Assembly: GCF_029892785.1 (NCBI RefSeq)
Contig: NZ_JARXXA010000001.1
Coordinates: forward strand, 401,763-465,762
From: Parabacteroides sp. PH5-46
Lineage (GTDB): Bacteria > Bacteroidota > Bacteroidia > Bacteroidales > Tannerellaceae
Reading direction: 5' to 3'
DNA: 64,000 bases
A program made the position numbers and the translations under genes. This document shows, piece after piece, positions 8,569 to 16,684 of this stretch. The first letter of the stretch is position 1. Every line of letters starts with the position of its first letter. Below the pieces are notes generated by a model. That model saw only the letters and a program-made list of their open reading frames with translations. It was not told the DNA's origin and searched no databases.

Positions 8569-9960
8569 ATGCAAAGAGATAGTCTTGATTTTAAAACATT
8601 AGCCGTAGGCAAGTTATTTACAAAACAATTCTTTCCTGCTCTGTTGGGGATGATATCTGCGGCTTTGTTTACAGTAGTTGATGGTATTTTCGTTGGACGT
8701 GGCATTGGTAGTGATGCTTTGGCAGCTGTTAACATTGCTGCTCCGATAGCTATGATATCGGCCGGTATTGGGCTGATGTTTGGTATGGGAGGTGGTATTC
8801 TTTCATCGATCAATCTCTCCAGAGGTAAGCCTAAAGTGGCGAATATTAACGTAACACAGGCTACTTCGGTATTATTGATCTTCGTTTTGATAATGACTTT
8901 ATTGCTCACTTTGTTTCCTCACAAAGCAGCAACTTTATGTGGTTCCGACGACTATCTGCTGCCGATGGCTGTAGAATATCTTTTCTGGTTTGCATTAAGT
9001 ATCCCGTTCCTGGTATTAACGGTTTCTCTACCCTTCTTTGTCCGGCAAACCAATCCGAATTATGCCATGTGGGCTATGCTGATAGCTACAGTTATCAACA
9101 TAGTGCTTGACTATATATTTATCTTCATTTTTGAATGGGGCTTGTTCGGTGCTGCTGTTGCTACCGGTATCGGTGAAGCTGTTGGGGCAATCATGCTTTT
9201 TGTCTACTTATTATATCCCAGCGTAATGGTAAGATTTGCAAAGTTGAAAATGAGCTCCAAGAGTATACTTTTGACTATGAGGAATACCTGGTATATTCTC
9301 AAACTGGGAATCTCTTCATGCCTGAGTGAAATCACATTAGCTATAATGGCTATTACGGGTAATTATGTGTTTATGCATCATCTGGGAGCCGACGGGGTGG
9401 CTGCGTACAGCATAATCTGTTACTTGTTTCCTATTATATTCATGGTTTTCAATGCGATGGTGCAGTCTGCCCAGCCTATCATAAGCTATAATTACGGATG
9501 CGGGCAGATGGAACGTTCCAATCAGGCTACGCGCTTGTCGCTTACCTATGCAATCGTTTTTGGCTTGTTTATTACAGCTTTGTTCTCTTTCTATGCCAAT
9601 GGTATTGTATCGCTTTTCTTACCGGAAAAGACAGGTAATGCATGGGAATATGCCGCATTTGGCTTGCCGTTGTTTGCTATTGATTATGTATTCTTTGGTA
9701 TCAATATCATTACCATCGGCTATTATACCAGTATCGAACGGGTAAAGCGGGCAATAGGGCTTACAATATTACGGGGTATATTACCTGTATTGTTCTTTTT
9801 CTGCCTGCCTTTATGGTTCGGAGTTACCGGAATATGGCTTTCTGTTGCTACCGGCGATTTTGCAACAACAGTAATTATTGTAATTTTGCTGTTGAAAGAC
9901 AAGGCATATACATATGGAAGAGCTGATAAACAGAATCAAGAAATATTGCAAGCTGAATAG
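8569..9960 (+). CDS. MATE-family efflux transporter
   Basis: A 463-residue membrane protein with about 12 hydrophobic segments, of the MATE (multidrug and toxic compound extrusion) family, which exports organic cations or toxins using sodium or proton gradients. Family-like features are the N-terminal FFPALLGMISAALFTVVDGIFVGRGIG segment read in pieces (GMISAALFTVVDGIFV), and the second-half repeat with SAQPIISYNYG. Length is normal. The gene has its own promoter and overlaps the following Crp/Fnr gene by 47 nt in another frame, so pump and regulator are made together. Substrate cannot be told from sequence. Confidence 0.93.
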   Translation: MQRDSLDFKTLAVGKLFTKQFFPALLGMISAALFTVVDGIFVGRGIGSDALAAVNIAAPIAMISAGIGLMFGMGGGILSSINLSRGKPKVANINVTQATSVLLIFVLIMTLLLTLFPHKAATLCGSDDYLLPMAVEYLFWFALSIPFLVLTVSLPFFVRQTNPNYAMWAMLIATVINIVLDYIFIFIFEWGLFGAAVATGIGEAVGAIMLFVYLLYPSVMVRFAKLKMSSKSILLTMRNTWYILKLGISSCLSEITLAIMAITGNYVFMHHLGADGVAAYSIICYLFPIIFMVFNAMVQSAQPIISYNYGCGQMERSNQATRLSLTYAIVFGLFITALFSFYANGIVSLFLPEKTGNAWEYAAFGLPLFAIDYVFFGINIITIGYYTSIERVKRAIGLTILRGILPVLFFFCLPLWFGVTGIWLSVATGDFATTVIIVILLLKDKAYTYGRADKQNQEILQAE

Positions 9961-10489
9961 ACAGGAACTCCTGCTACTCCGCCAAACCATACGTACACTC
10001 CACTTCCCCAAGGGGAGTGTCGTTATAGGTGAAGGCAAGATCGACGATTCTATCTATTTTATCAGCCAGGGTATCTGGAGGGCACATATACAGCGAGACG
10101 GAGAAGATTACACCTTATGGTTTGCCGTTCCCGGAGAAACCATCTTCTCCTCATGGGGATATATCAGGGGATTACCTTCTCGCTTTAGCATTTCTTCCTC
10201 CTGTGACAGTGTCGCTATTGAAATGAAGAAGAGTACGATACAGCAACTATCGGCATCTTCGCAGGACTTTTCCAACTGGCTTCAGGGTCTATATGTGGAT
10301 ATACTCCTCAATACAGACGACCAACTGATTGACCTCTACTGCCCGAAAGCAGAAAAACGCTATCTGGCTTTCCTGAAGAAAATGCCGGAAATATTCCAAC
10401 ATGTCCCCTTGAAAGAGATTGCCGGATACATCGGAGTAACTCCCCAGTCACTCAGCCGCATCCGTGCAGGATTAAATAAAACGGAGTAA
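9914..10489 (+). CDS. Crp/Fnr-family transcriptional regulator
   Basis: A 191-residue regulator with a cyclic-nucleotide-binding-like beta-barrel (about 20-115) and a short C-terminal helix-turn-helix (PLKEIAGYIGVTPQSLSRIR). It lacks Fnr-type N-terminal cysteines, and the barrel does not show a clear cAMP-binding signature, so the ligand is unknown. The start at ATG 9914 lies inside the MATE gene, a 47-nt overlap. It probably acts on the MATE promoter, where a perfect palindrome is correctly placed. It converges on the sulfatase gene with only 2 nt between the stop codons. Confidence 0.88.
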   Translation: MEELINRIKKYCKLNRQELLLLRQTIRTLHFPKGSVVIGEGKIDDSIYFISQGIWRAHIQRDGEDYTLWFAVPGETIFSSWGYIRGLPSRFSISSSCDSVAIEMKKSTIQQLSASSQDFSNWLQGLYVDILLNTDDQLIDLYCPKAEKRYLAFLKKMPEIFQHVPLKEIAGYIGVTPQSLSRIRAGLNKTE

Positions 10490-10491
10490 AA

Positions 10492-12015
10492 TCACTTTTC
10501 TAATTCGAATATCGCTTGAAGTTCCGCTACTTTTTCAGGGTTATTTTCAGCGACATTGACTCGTTCTCCTATATCACTCTTTAAATGATATAATTGAGGC
10601 TCTTTGCTGTTTCCTAATTCAGTGTTTGTAAGTTTATTATAAGCTGCTCCATTACTTGGCGCGATGTATTTCCATTCTTTGTTGGATATAGAGATAGATC
10701 CGGCTTGTTCTATAATATAGTCACGCCCTTTCTTCTCTTTTCCCAATAATGTATTTAGTTGATCTTTGCTATCGGGTGCTGCATTGGTGGGGATATCTTT
10801 TCCCAACAGGCTACACAAAGAGGCAAAGAGGTCTATTTGAGAGACCAAAGCATCCGAAACGGCAGGTTCTATTTTGGAAGGCCAGTTGACAATGAAAGGG
10901 ACTCGTGTACCGGCTTCAAAATTGCTATACTTCCCTCCACGGAAATCTCCCCAGGGACGATGATTGCCCAACAGCTCTACTGCTTGATCCTGATAGCCAT
11001 CATCTACTACAGGCCCGTTGTCACTGGATAAGATTATCAATGTGTTATCGGCCAACCCAAGTCTTTCAAGCGTTTCTATGATCTGTCCTACGCTCCAGTC
11101 GAATTCAAGGATGGCATCACCTCTAGGACCCATACCACTTTTCCCTGCAAAGCGGGGATGCGGTACGCGGGGTACGTGGATGTCATTGGTGGCAAAGTAA
11201 AGGAAGAAAGGTTCATCTTTATGGTTTTCAATAAATTGCACAGCTTTTCCGGTAATACTGTCGGCAATATTTTCGTCTACCCATAAAGCTTGTTTACCCC
11301 CTTTCATGTATCCGATGCGGGATATTCCGTTTACGATGGCCTGATCGTGCCCGTGATTGAGGCTTGGCTTCAGTACATACAGCATCTCCGGATGATCTTT
11401 CCCCAAGGGTTCACCAGGGAATGGGTCGTCATAGCTTACCTCTATCGGATCGTTGGGATCGAGGTTTACGATTCGTTGGTTTTCAACAAACACACAAGGC
11501 ACTCTATCACCTGTAGCAGCCATAATATATGAATAGTCAAAGCCTATATCCGTAAGGCCGGGAGTGATAAATCCATTCCAATTCTGTTCACCGGTTTTGT
11601 CACCCAAACCAAGATGCCATTTGCCAACTGCTCCGGTAGTATATCCTGCTTCACGAAATACATCAGCGATGGTTGTTTGCTCGGGGCGGATCACCATACC
11701 GGCATTTCCGGCAGCGATACCGGTATCACTCCTTCGCCAGGCATATTGGCCGGTAAGCAAAGAATAACGAGAAGGTGTACTGGTGGCCGCCACGGCATGA
11801 GCATCTGTAAAGCGTACTCCTTGCGAGGCCAAGCGGTCTACATTCGGTGTATGAATGGTTTTCTCGCCATTGCAACTTAAATCTCCGTAACCTATATCAT
11901 CTGCAAGGATGATGATAACATTAACTGGTACTGATACCTCGGAAGGTTTACTTTTACATCCGATTAAAACAGGAAGGAAAGCTCCTGTCAGACATGCAAA
12001 TTGTAACGTTTTCAT
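10492..12015 (-). CDS. Exported sulfatase, serine-type, lipoprotein
   Basis: A 507-residue arylsulfatase-family protein that would remove sulfate esters from glycans or other substrates at the cell surface or in the periplasm. The ATG at 12015 gives a lipoprotein signal peptide ending LIGC (Cys20); the frame extends to a TTG at 12027, which is less likely. Metal-binding Asp-Asp lies in LADDIGYGD. The nucleophile motif is S-T-P-S-R with Ser79, so formylglycine would be made from serine by a radical-SAM maturase (anSME) not seen in this window. FSSDNGPV is the second conserved metal site. A strong promoter lies just upstream. No SusC/SusD pair is adjacent. Confidence 0.92.
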   Translation of the reverse strand: MKTLQFACLTGAFLPVLIGCKSKPSEVSVPVNVIIILADDIGYGDLSCNGEKTIHTPNVDRLASQGVRFTDAHAVAATSTPSRYSLLTGQYAWRRSDTGIAAGNAGMVIRPEQTTIADVFREAGYTTGAVGKWHLGLGDKTGEQNWNGFITPGLTDIGFDYSYIMAATGDRVPCVFVENQRIVNLDPNDPIEVSYDDPFPGEPLGKDHPEMLYVLKPSLNHGHDQAIVNGISRIGYMKGGKQALWVDENIADSITGKAVQFIENHKDEPFFLYFATNDIHVPRVPHPRFAGKSGMGPRGDAILEFDWSVGQIIETLERLGLADNTLIILSSDNGPVVDDGYQDQAVELLGNHRPWGDFRGGKYSNFEAGTRVPFIVNWPSKIEPAVSDALVSQIDLFASLCSLLGKDIPTNAAPDSKDQLNTLLGKEKKGRDYIIEQAGSISISNKEWKYIAPSNGAAYNKLTNTELGNSKEPQLYHLKSDIGERVNVAENNPEKVAELQAIFELEK

Positions 12016-12043
12016 GCTTATAATCAACTCTGTTATCTATTTG

Positions 12044-12074
12044 CAAACATAGAATTTATAAATAAATTAACAAA
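12044..12074 (-). promoter_or_regulatory. Sulfatase promoter
   Basis: On the minus strand, TTTG (complement of 12071-12074), a 19-bp spacer and TATGTTTG (complement of 12044-12051) match the Bacteroidota -33/-7 consensus exactly. The predicted start of transcription is about 25 nt before the ATG at 12015. Confidence 0.65.
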
Positions 12075-12098
12075 GGATTGAAATAGTTTTATTTTTTG

Positions 12099-12986
12099 TC
12101 ATTTTCCAAAGCTGCGGCTTACGAATGGGAGGATGAAGTAGAGTCCTGAGTGCCAGTATTCGTTGTCGTGTCCGCCGTCGCGTACACGGAACTGGCAGGG
12201 GATTTGGTTGGCACGCATTGCCCTGAAGAAATCGATGTTGGTATCAAGCAGAAAATCATCATCTCCGCAATCTATAAACCATTGGATGGTACGCAGTTGC
12301 TGTTTGCGGGTGTCGTCTGCTTCTGCTACGTAGGTGATGCAGTTGTGCTGCTGTACGGACCGGATGAGATGTGTCATTTTTTCTTTACCATCAGAAGACA
12401 GTCCGGGAGGTGTCGGCATATCCGGTAGGGTCATGCCTGAACTTATGGCATATACGGCGCAATACATATCGCTATAGCGCTGTGCATAACTGGTTGCCCC
12501 ATTGGCTCCCATGGATAGTCCTGCTATGGCCCGGTTTTGTTTGTTTGCTTCTACGCGGTAGGTGTTTTCTATGTAGGGTAGGAATTCCTGATAGAAGAAG
12601 TCTTCGTACGACCATCCGGGCATATTAAAGTAGCCGTTCCATGCACCGGCGGAAAAATCCCCTCCTGCATTGGGGCTTACGATGATCATTTCACATGCTT
12701 CGCCGGAGGCTACTAACCGATCCATAACATCTTTGGCTTGCTAGTCGTAGAACCAACCGGTGTTTGTTCCTCCCATGCCATGGAGCAGATAGAGGATAGG
12801 ATATTTTCTGCTTGTTTCCGTGTCGTAACTTTTGGGCAGGTAGATGCTATAGGCTCTGTGTGCTTCCAGCACTTTGCTGTAAATACTATCTGTTACTACT
12901 TTGCTTTGGGGTCCCCAGCCGGGATACTGTGCATTTGCCTGCCATGTAAATGCGGCAATAAATAATAATAGGATTGTTTTCTTCAT
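12099..12986 (-). pseudogene. Exported esterase interrupted by an in-frame TAG codon
   Basis: The whole frame would encode 295 residues of the putative esterase family (PF00756; feruloyl or acetyl-xylan esterase-like alpha/beta hydrolases). The N-terminus is a clear signal peptide (start MKKTILLLFIAAF, ending near ANAQ). LLHGMGGTNTGW is the oxyanion region, GLSMGANG holds the nucleophile serine, and GGHDNEYW is the probable catalytic His region. A TAG at 12741-12743 stops translation after WFYD, yet the same frame continues at once with QAKDVMDRLV and the entire catalytic part (12099-12740). A single point mutation explains this. The downstream piece could start at Met 12725 but would lack the signal peptide. 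It is read as a recent pseudogene; amber readthrough or a sequencing error are alternatives. Confidence 0.75.
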
Positions 12987-13196
12987 TTTGTTTGTTTTTT
13001 ATGTTATTGCATCTGCAATATTAGTGTATTTCTGTGGGGGAGGATGTTTGTTTTGTACAGATAGTTTGTCTGGAGGTTCAAAGTGGTTGTTCTGTATGTT
13101 TAAATATTTGTCTATTGGTTCAAATCATGTTACAGAACAGATTTTATCTTTATATTCGCATTATACTCAACTGAATTTTGTATACCGGTAGTATCA

Positions 13197-13229
13197 TTTG
13201 ATTTTTACTCGGTAGAGTTTGTATTTTTG
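13197..13229 (+). promoter_or_regulatory. Promoter of the second Crp/Fnr gene
   Basis: TTTG at 13197-13200, a 21-bp spacer and TATTTTTG at 13222-13229 match the Bacteroidota promoter consensus, 41 nt before the ATG at 13270. A small palindrome, TACCGGTA at 13183-13190, lies just upstream of the -33 box and could be a regulator site. Confidence 0.6.
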
Positions 13230-13269
13230 CGATATTTTTAAGTAACAGCATAAAACATTTTGGATTTAC

Positions 13270-13833
13270 ATGAATATAGATCAGATTATTAATAATATAT
13301 ATACGCTGCCGGAGGCGTCTTTGTCGAGGCTTAAGGAGCATATTGTGGAGGTTCGTTATCCGAAGGGGCATATATTAATGAAAGCCAATAAGGTAGAGCA
13401 TTATCTTTATTTGATAAAGAAAGGGCTTGTACGGGCATATACGGATTCGTTGGCGAATGAGCTTACCTTTTGGTTTGGGAAAGAGGGGGATGCAATTATT
13501 TCTATGAGTAGCTATGTTGAGAACCAAAGAGGGTATGAACATATCGAACTGCTGGAAGACTGTGAGTTGTACGAGGTGGATTCAAGGGACTTGCAACAGC
13601 TCTATTTTGAAGACATACACATTGCCAACTGGGGTAGAAAGTTTGCAGAACAAGAGCTCATTAAAACAGAAAAAAGATTCATTTCCAGACAATTCAGGAC
13701 TGCATCGGAACGCTATAAAGAGTTATTGATAAATAATCCGGACCTAATACAAAGAGTACAACTCGGACACATCGCTTCGTATTTGGGGATTACACAAGTC
13801 AGCCTGAGCCGGATAAGGGTTGACATTAAATAG
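13270..13833 (+). CDS. Crp/Fnr-family transcriptional regulator
   Basis: A 187-residue regulator with the same plan as the one at 9914: a cyclic-nucleotide-binding-like barrel (about 20-115) and a short terminal helix-turn-helix (HIASYLGITQVSLSRIR). ERYKELLINNPDLIQRVQLG is the characteristic dimer-to-HTH linker of this Bacteroidota subgroup. It has no Fnr-type cysteines. It lies upstream of and co-directional with an SMR exporter gene and an ACT-domain gene, and probably controls them or itself. Ligand unknown. Confidence 0.88.
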   Translation: MNIDQIINNIYTLPEASLSRLKEHIVEVRYPKGHILMKANKVEHYLYLIKKGLVRAYTDSLANELTFWFGKEGDAIISMSSYVENQRGYEHIELLEDCELYEVDSRDLQQLYFEDIHIANWGRKFAEQELIKTEKRFISRQFRTASERYKELLINNPDLIQRVQLGHIASYLGITQVSLSRIRVDIK

Positions 13834-13902
13834 CTTCATTTTTTATCTTATGTAAAATTTTAATCCATTCCCTATTACGACCTTTGCCGGAAAATAATAG
13901 GT

Positions 13903-14229
13903 ATGAATTGGGTAATATTAATTGTTGCAGGTTTATTTGAAGTAGCATTCACCTCTTGTCTGGGAAAAGTAAAGGAAACTTCCGGAACGGAGATGTACTG
14001 CTGGCTGGTTGGTTTTTTCATTTCATTAGTCATTAGCATGTTGTTGTTGATAAAGGCTATCCAAAGCTTACCGATAGGAACAGCCTATGCCGTATGGACC
14101 GGAGTAGGCGCCGTTGGCACTGTATTGATGGGAATTTTCTTTTTCAAAGAACCCGCCACCTTCTGGCGAATCTTCTTTATCATTACATTAATCAGCTCTA
14201 TTATCGGTCTGAAATACGTTTCGCACTAA
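13903..14229 (+). CDS. SMR-family transporter (SugE/Gdx-like)
   Basis: A 108-residue four-helix small multidrug resistance protein. Glu13 in the first helix (GLFEV) is the essential proton/substrate carboxylate. The SLPIGTAYAVWTGVGAVG stretch is the family signature and FFKEP follows as in Gdx/SugE guanidinium exporters. However, the Trp that follows the Glu in Gdx (usually EVxW) is Phe16 here, so guanidinium specificity is uncertain and a different cation is possible. I see no guanidine riboswitch in the 69-nt leader. It works as a dimer of antiparallel subunits; no second SMR gene is adjacent, so a homodimer is expected. Confidence 0.87.
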   Translation: MNWVILIVAGLFEVAFTSCLGKVKETSGTEMYCWLVGFFISLVISMLLLIKAIQSLPIGTAYAVWTGVGAVGTVLMGIFFFKEPATFWRIFFIITLISSIIGLKYVSH

Positions 14230-14247
14230 TTAAATAAAGAATGCAAA

Positions 14248-14640
14248 ATGATGAATGAAGAATTGAGCAGATTATTAAAGTCTATAAAGCCGAAGATCAA
14301 TCCAGGCGATTATGTGTTCTGTGTTGTTAAAGACCTGTCATCGATCAACATTGAGGATATTACTTGTTTTTTTAAGGAAGAAGAAGGTGTGACTCTTATT
14401 CTCAAAAGGGAAATAGCGGATAAACTACAATTGGATTATTCTTTTATAGCCGCCTGGATTACACTGACGGTTCATTCTTCCTTGGAAGCAGTTGGACTTA
14501 CGGCAGCTTTCTCTAATGCTCTGTCTGCTGCTGATATCAGTTGTAACGTCGTTGCCGCTTATTATCACGATCACATATTTGTCAAGAAAGAAGATGCCAC
14601 AGAAGCAATGAATGTCTTAAATAACCTTTCTCTTTTTTGA
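14248..14640 (+). CDS. ACT-domain protein (COG3602-like)
   Basis: A 130-residue soluble protein resembling the small stand-alone ACT-domain proteins of COG3602. The middle holds ITLTVHSSLEAVGLTAAFSNALSAADISCNVVAAYYHDHIFV, given here only as landmarks VHSSLEAVGLT and NVVAAYYHDHIFV, which are typical of that group. ACT domains bind amino acids or similar small ligands, but no function has been set for this group. It starts 18 nt after the SMR gene, so it may be co-transcribed. Its last 24 nt overlap the end of the converging EamA transporter gene. Confidence 0.8.
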   Translation: MMNEELSRLLKSIKPKINPGDYVFCVVKDLSSINIEDITCFFKEEEGVTLILKREIADKLQLDYSFIAAWITLTVHSSLEAVGLTAAFSNALSAADISCNVVAAYYHDHIFVKKEDATEAMNVLNNLSLF

Positions 14641-15510
14641 TACAATCCGGAGTAGATTATCGGATAAAACAGTTAGTAAAACAGCTATAAGAATCAGGGA
14701 GATTCCCAACAGCAAATAAAAGGTAAATGTTTCGTGAAAGATGATAACACTAACGGCTACTGCTACAAGGGGTTCCATGGATCCTAATATAGCTGTTGGA
14801 GTGGAACCGATGTATTTGATGGCATAGACCAGGCATATAAGTGATATAACAGTTGTAACCAAAGCGAACAACGTCAGGTTTATGCCTATTTCAAAAGAGG
14901 GTATAGCCTGAAAGTTACCGTCAAACAATGATTTACACAAAAAGAAAAGGGTGCAAAAAGCCATCGAATAAAAGGTAACTTTGGTTCCTTGCACATGTTT
15001 CAGGTTAGACTTGTTCACGATAACCATGTAAAGGGCATACGTAAGCGCTGAAAGGAAAACAACAGCAAAGCCTATAAGCGGAATCCTTTCTGCTCCACCA
15101 TTCAGAGACAATACTCCTAAAAAGGCCAAGAATATAGCTCCCCATATTACTCCGGATATCTTTTCTTTAAAGCCCAAACCCATAATCAAAGCTACCAGTA
15201 TCGGGTAAAGGAATAGTATTGTGGAGGCAATACCTGCCGACATATAATCATATCCGGTAAACAAAAATAAAGCAGATCCGGAATACATCAGTCCGAGTAT
15301 TGCCAGCATCCCACCCTCTTTCCATGTAATCTTAAAATCAACTTTCTGGTAAAACAAGAACAGGCCGATCATGATTGTACTAAGCAAGAAACGGTAAAAG
15401 AGAGCCGTATCAAAAGAAAAATCTGTTTGCTTAAGCGGAATAGCGAATAGCGGTATCAATCCGTATGTAATAGCAGACAAGGCTGCCAGTATATAACCTT
15501 TTATCCTCAT
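14617..15510 (-). CDS. EamA/DMT-family transporter
   Basis: A 297-residue inner-membrane protein with ten predicted helices formed by two EamA repeats (about 5-135 and 150-290). SALTYALYMVIVNKS and GSMEPLVAVAVSVIIFHE are typical of the second repeat. DMT transporters of this type export amino acids, metabolites or drugs; the substrate is not evident. I use the ATG at 15510; the longer frame begins at a TTG. It lies 44 nt downstream of the GlxA-type regulator gene on the same strand, so the pair probably forms a regulator-exporter operon. Confidence 0.9.
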   Translation of the reverse strand: MRIKGYILAALSAITYGLIPLFAIPLKQTDFSFDTALFYRFLLSTIMIGLFLFYQKVDFKITWKEGGMLAILGLMYSGSALFLFTGYDYMSAGIASTILFLYPILVALIMGLGFKEKISGVIWGAIFLAFLGVLSLNGGAERIPLIGFAVVFLSALTYALYMVIVNKSNLKHVQGTKVTFYSMAFCTLFFLCKSLFDGNFQAIPSFEIGINLTLFALVTTVISLICLVYAIKYIGSTPTAILGSMEPLVAVAVSVIIFHETFTFYLLLGISLILIAVLLTVLSDNLLRIVSKKRKVI

Positions 15511-15554
15511 TGTCGATATCAATCTTTTTGCGCGTGCAAATGTACGCTATTTGC

Positions 15555-16577
15555 TCAGATAAGCTTAAGGTTATCGGAAGAAAAAGTCGTTCTGAAACTC
15601 TTTCGATACCCGGCAGGAGATAGTTGCATACATTTAAAGAATACCTTGCGCATATTGTCGGGAGAGCCGAGTCCGCATAATTCGGAAATTTCTTTCAGTG
15701 ATAAATGTGTATCTACCAGGTATCTACAAGCCGTCTCAACCCTTAGTTTGTTCAGGTATTTAGCAGGAGTAATCCCTGTTTCCCTCACAAATGCCCTGGA
15801 AAAGTTTCTGGGGCTCATAGAAACGATCTCTGATAAAGAGTCGATTGTTATATCTTCCTGCAAATGTTCCTGAATCCAATAGCAGGCTTCCTGTATGGGT
15901 TTGTAATCCGTATGTTGGTGAGTTAGGATAGAACTATACTGGGATTGGCTGCCGGGGCGTTTTAAATAGAGCACCATTTGTTTGGCCACTTCCAAGGCAA
16001 CTGTCTTCCCAAGATCTTCTTCTACCAGAGCCAGGGCTAAATCCATACCGCTGGATATTCCTACCGAAGTGTATATATGATCATCTTTTATGAAGATAGG
16101 ATCACTGTCTACTTCTACTTCCGGATAATTGCTCTTCAGCACATGGCATTTCTCCCAATGGGTCGTTACCCTCCTATCCTTTAATATGCCGGCTTCGGCC
16201 AAAAAGAAACTACCTGTACATATCGAGCAGATTCTACGCACCTTCCCTGATTGTTCCCCTATCCACTTAAGGACATCCCCGGATAGTTTATATGCTTCTA
16301 TCCGAGTGTTTGAAACACCCGGTATAATCAGGGTATCAATCGGATAATTAATTGTTTTAATATTTTCGGAACAAAGCATCGTTACTCCCGATGCCGTACG
16401 CACATTCTTCTTTTTATCAACCGATACGGAATGGAGTTCATAGCTGAAATCTGTTTTCTTCTCCTGGGTTTGAATATATTCTATGGCTTGGGAAAAGACT
16501 TCATAAGGGCCTGTTATATCCAATAAAGTAGCATCAGGTATAATCAAGAATACGATATGTCTAATACAACTGTTCAT
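15555..16577 (-). CDS. GlxA-type transcriptional regulator (DJ-1/PfpI plus AraC HTH)
   Basis: A 340-residue regulator with an N-terminal DJ-1/PfpI-like domain (about 5-170; the nucleophile-elbow region CSICTGSFFLAEAG is present) and a C-terminal AraC-type double helix-turn-helix (about 230-335; PRNFSRAFVRETGITPAKYLNKLRVE, landmarks NFSRAFVRE and GSPDNMRKVF). The DJ-1-like part acts as a ligand sensor in this family rather than a protease. The ATG at 16577 is preferred over the TTG at 16583. It is divergent from the CoA-transferase gene across 107 nt and precedes the EamA exporter gene. Either could be its target. Confidence 0.9.
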   Translation of the reverse strand: MNSCIRHIVFLIIPDATLLDITGPYEVFSQAIEYIQTQEKKTDFSYELHSVSVDKKKNVRTASGVTMLCSENIKTINYPIDTLIIPGVSNTRIEAYKLSGDVLKWIGEQSGKVRRICSICTGSFFLAEAGILKDRRVTTHWEKCHVLKSNYPEVEVDSDPIFIKDDHIYTSVGISSGMDLALALVEEDLGKTVALEVAKQMVLYLKRPGSQSQYSSILTHQHTDYKPIQEACYWIQEHLQEDITIDSLSEIVSMSPRNFSRAFVRETGITPAKYLNKLRVETACRYLVDTHLSLKEISELCGLGSPDNMRKVFFKCMQLSPAGYRKSFRTTFSSDNLKLI

Positions 16578-16585
16578 AGACAATG

Positions 16586-16593
16586 CAAATGTA
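16586..16593 (-). promoter_or_regulatory. -7 box of the GlxA-type regulator
   Basis: The complement of 16586-16593 reads TACATTTG, which fits TAnnTTTG, and lies 9 nt before the ATG. No clear -33 box is found at the right distance. Confidence 0.4.
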
Positions 16594-16622
16594 ATATTCT
16601 TTTGGCAGTATCGGACGTATTA

Positions 16623-16659
16623 TTGTCATTTGAGACAAAGGAAACAGACATTATTTTTG
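16623..16659 (+). promoter_or_regulatory. CoA-transferase promoter with overlapping inverted repeat
   Basis: TTTG at 16629-16632, a 19-bp spacer and TATTTTTG at 16652-16659 match the Bacteroidota consensus exactly, 25 nt before the ATG. TTGTC and GACAA (16623-16627 and 16634-16638) form an inverted repeat around the -33 box, a possible operator for the divergent GlxA-type regulator (inference). Confidence 0.65.
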
Positions 16660-16684
16660 CTGGCAATTAATAAATCAATGAATT

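Noticed and set aside
12741..12743. Amber codon as pyrrolysine
   Set aside because: Nothing in the window hints at pyrrolysine genes and the enzyme family has no such residue; a nonsense mutation is simpler.
13834..13902. Guanidine riboswitch ahead of the SMR gene
   Set aside because: The 69-nt leader shows no conserved guanidine-riboswitch sequence or suitable hairpins.
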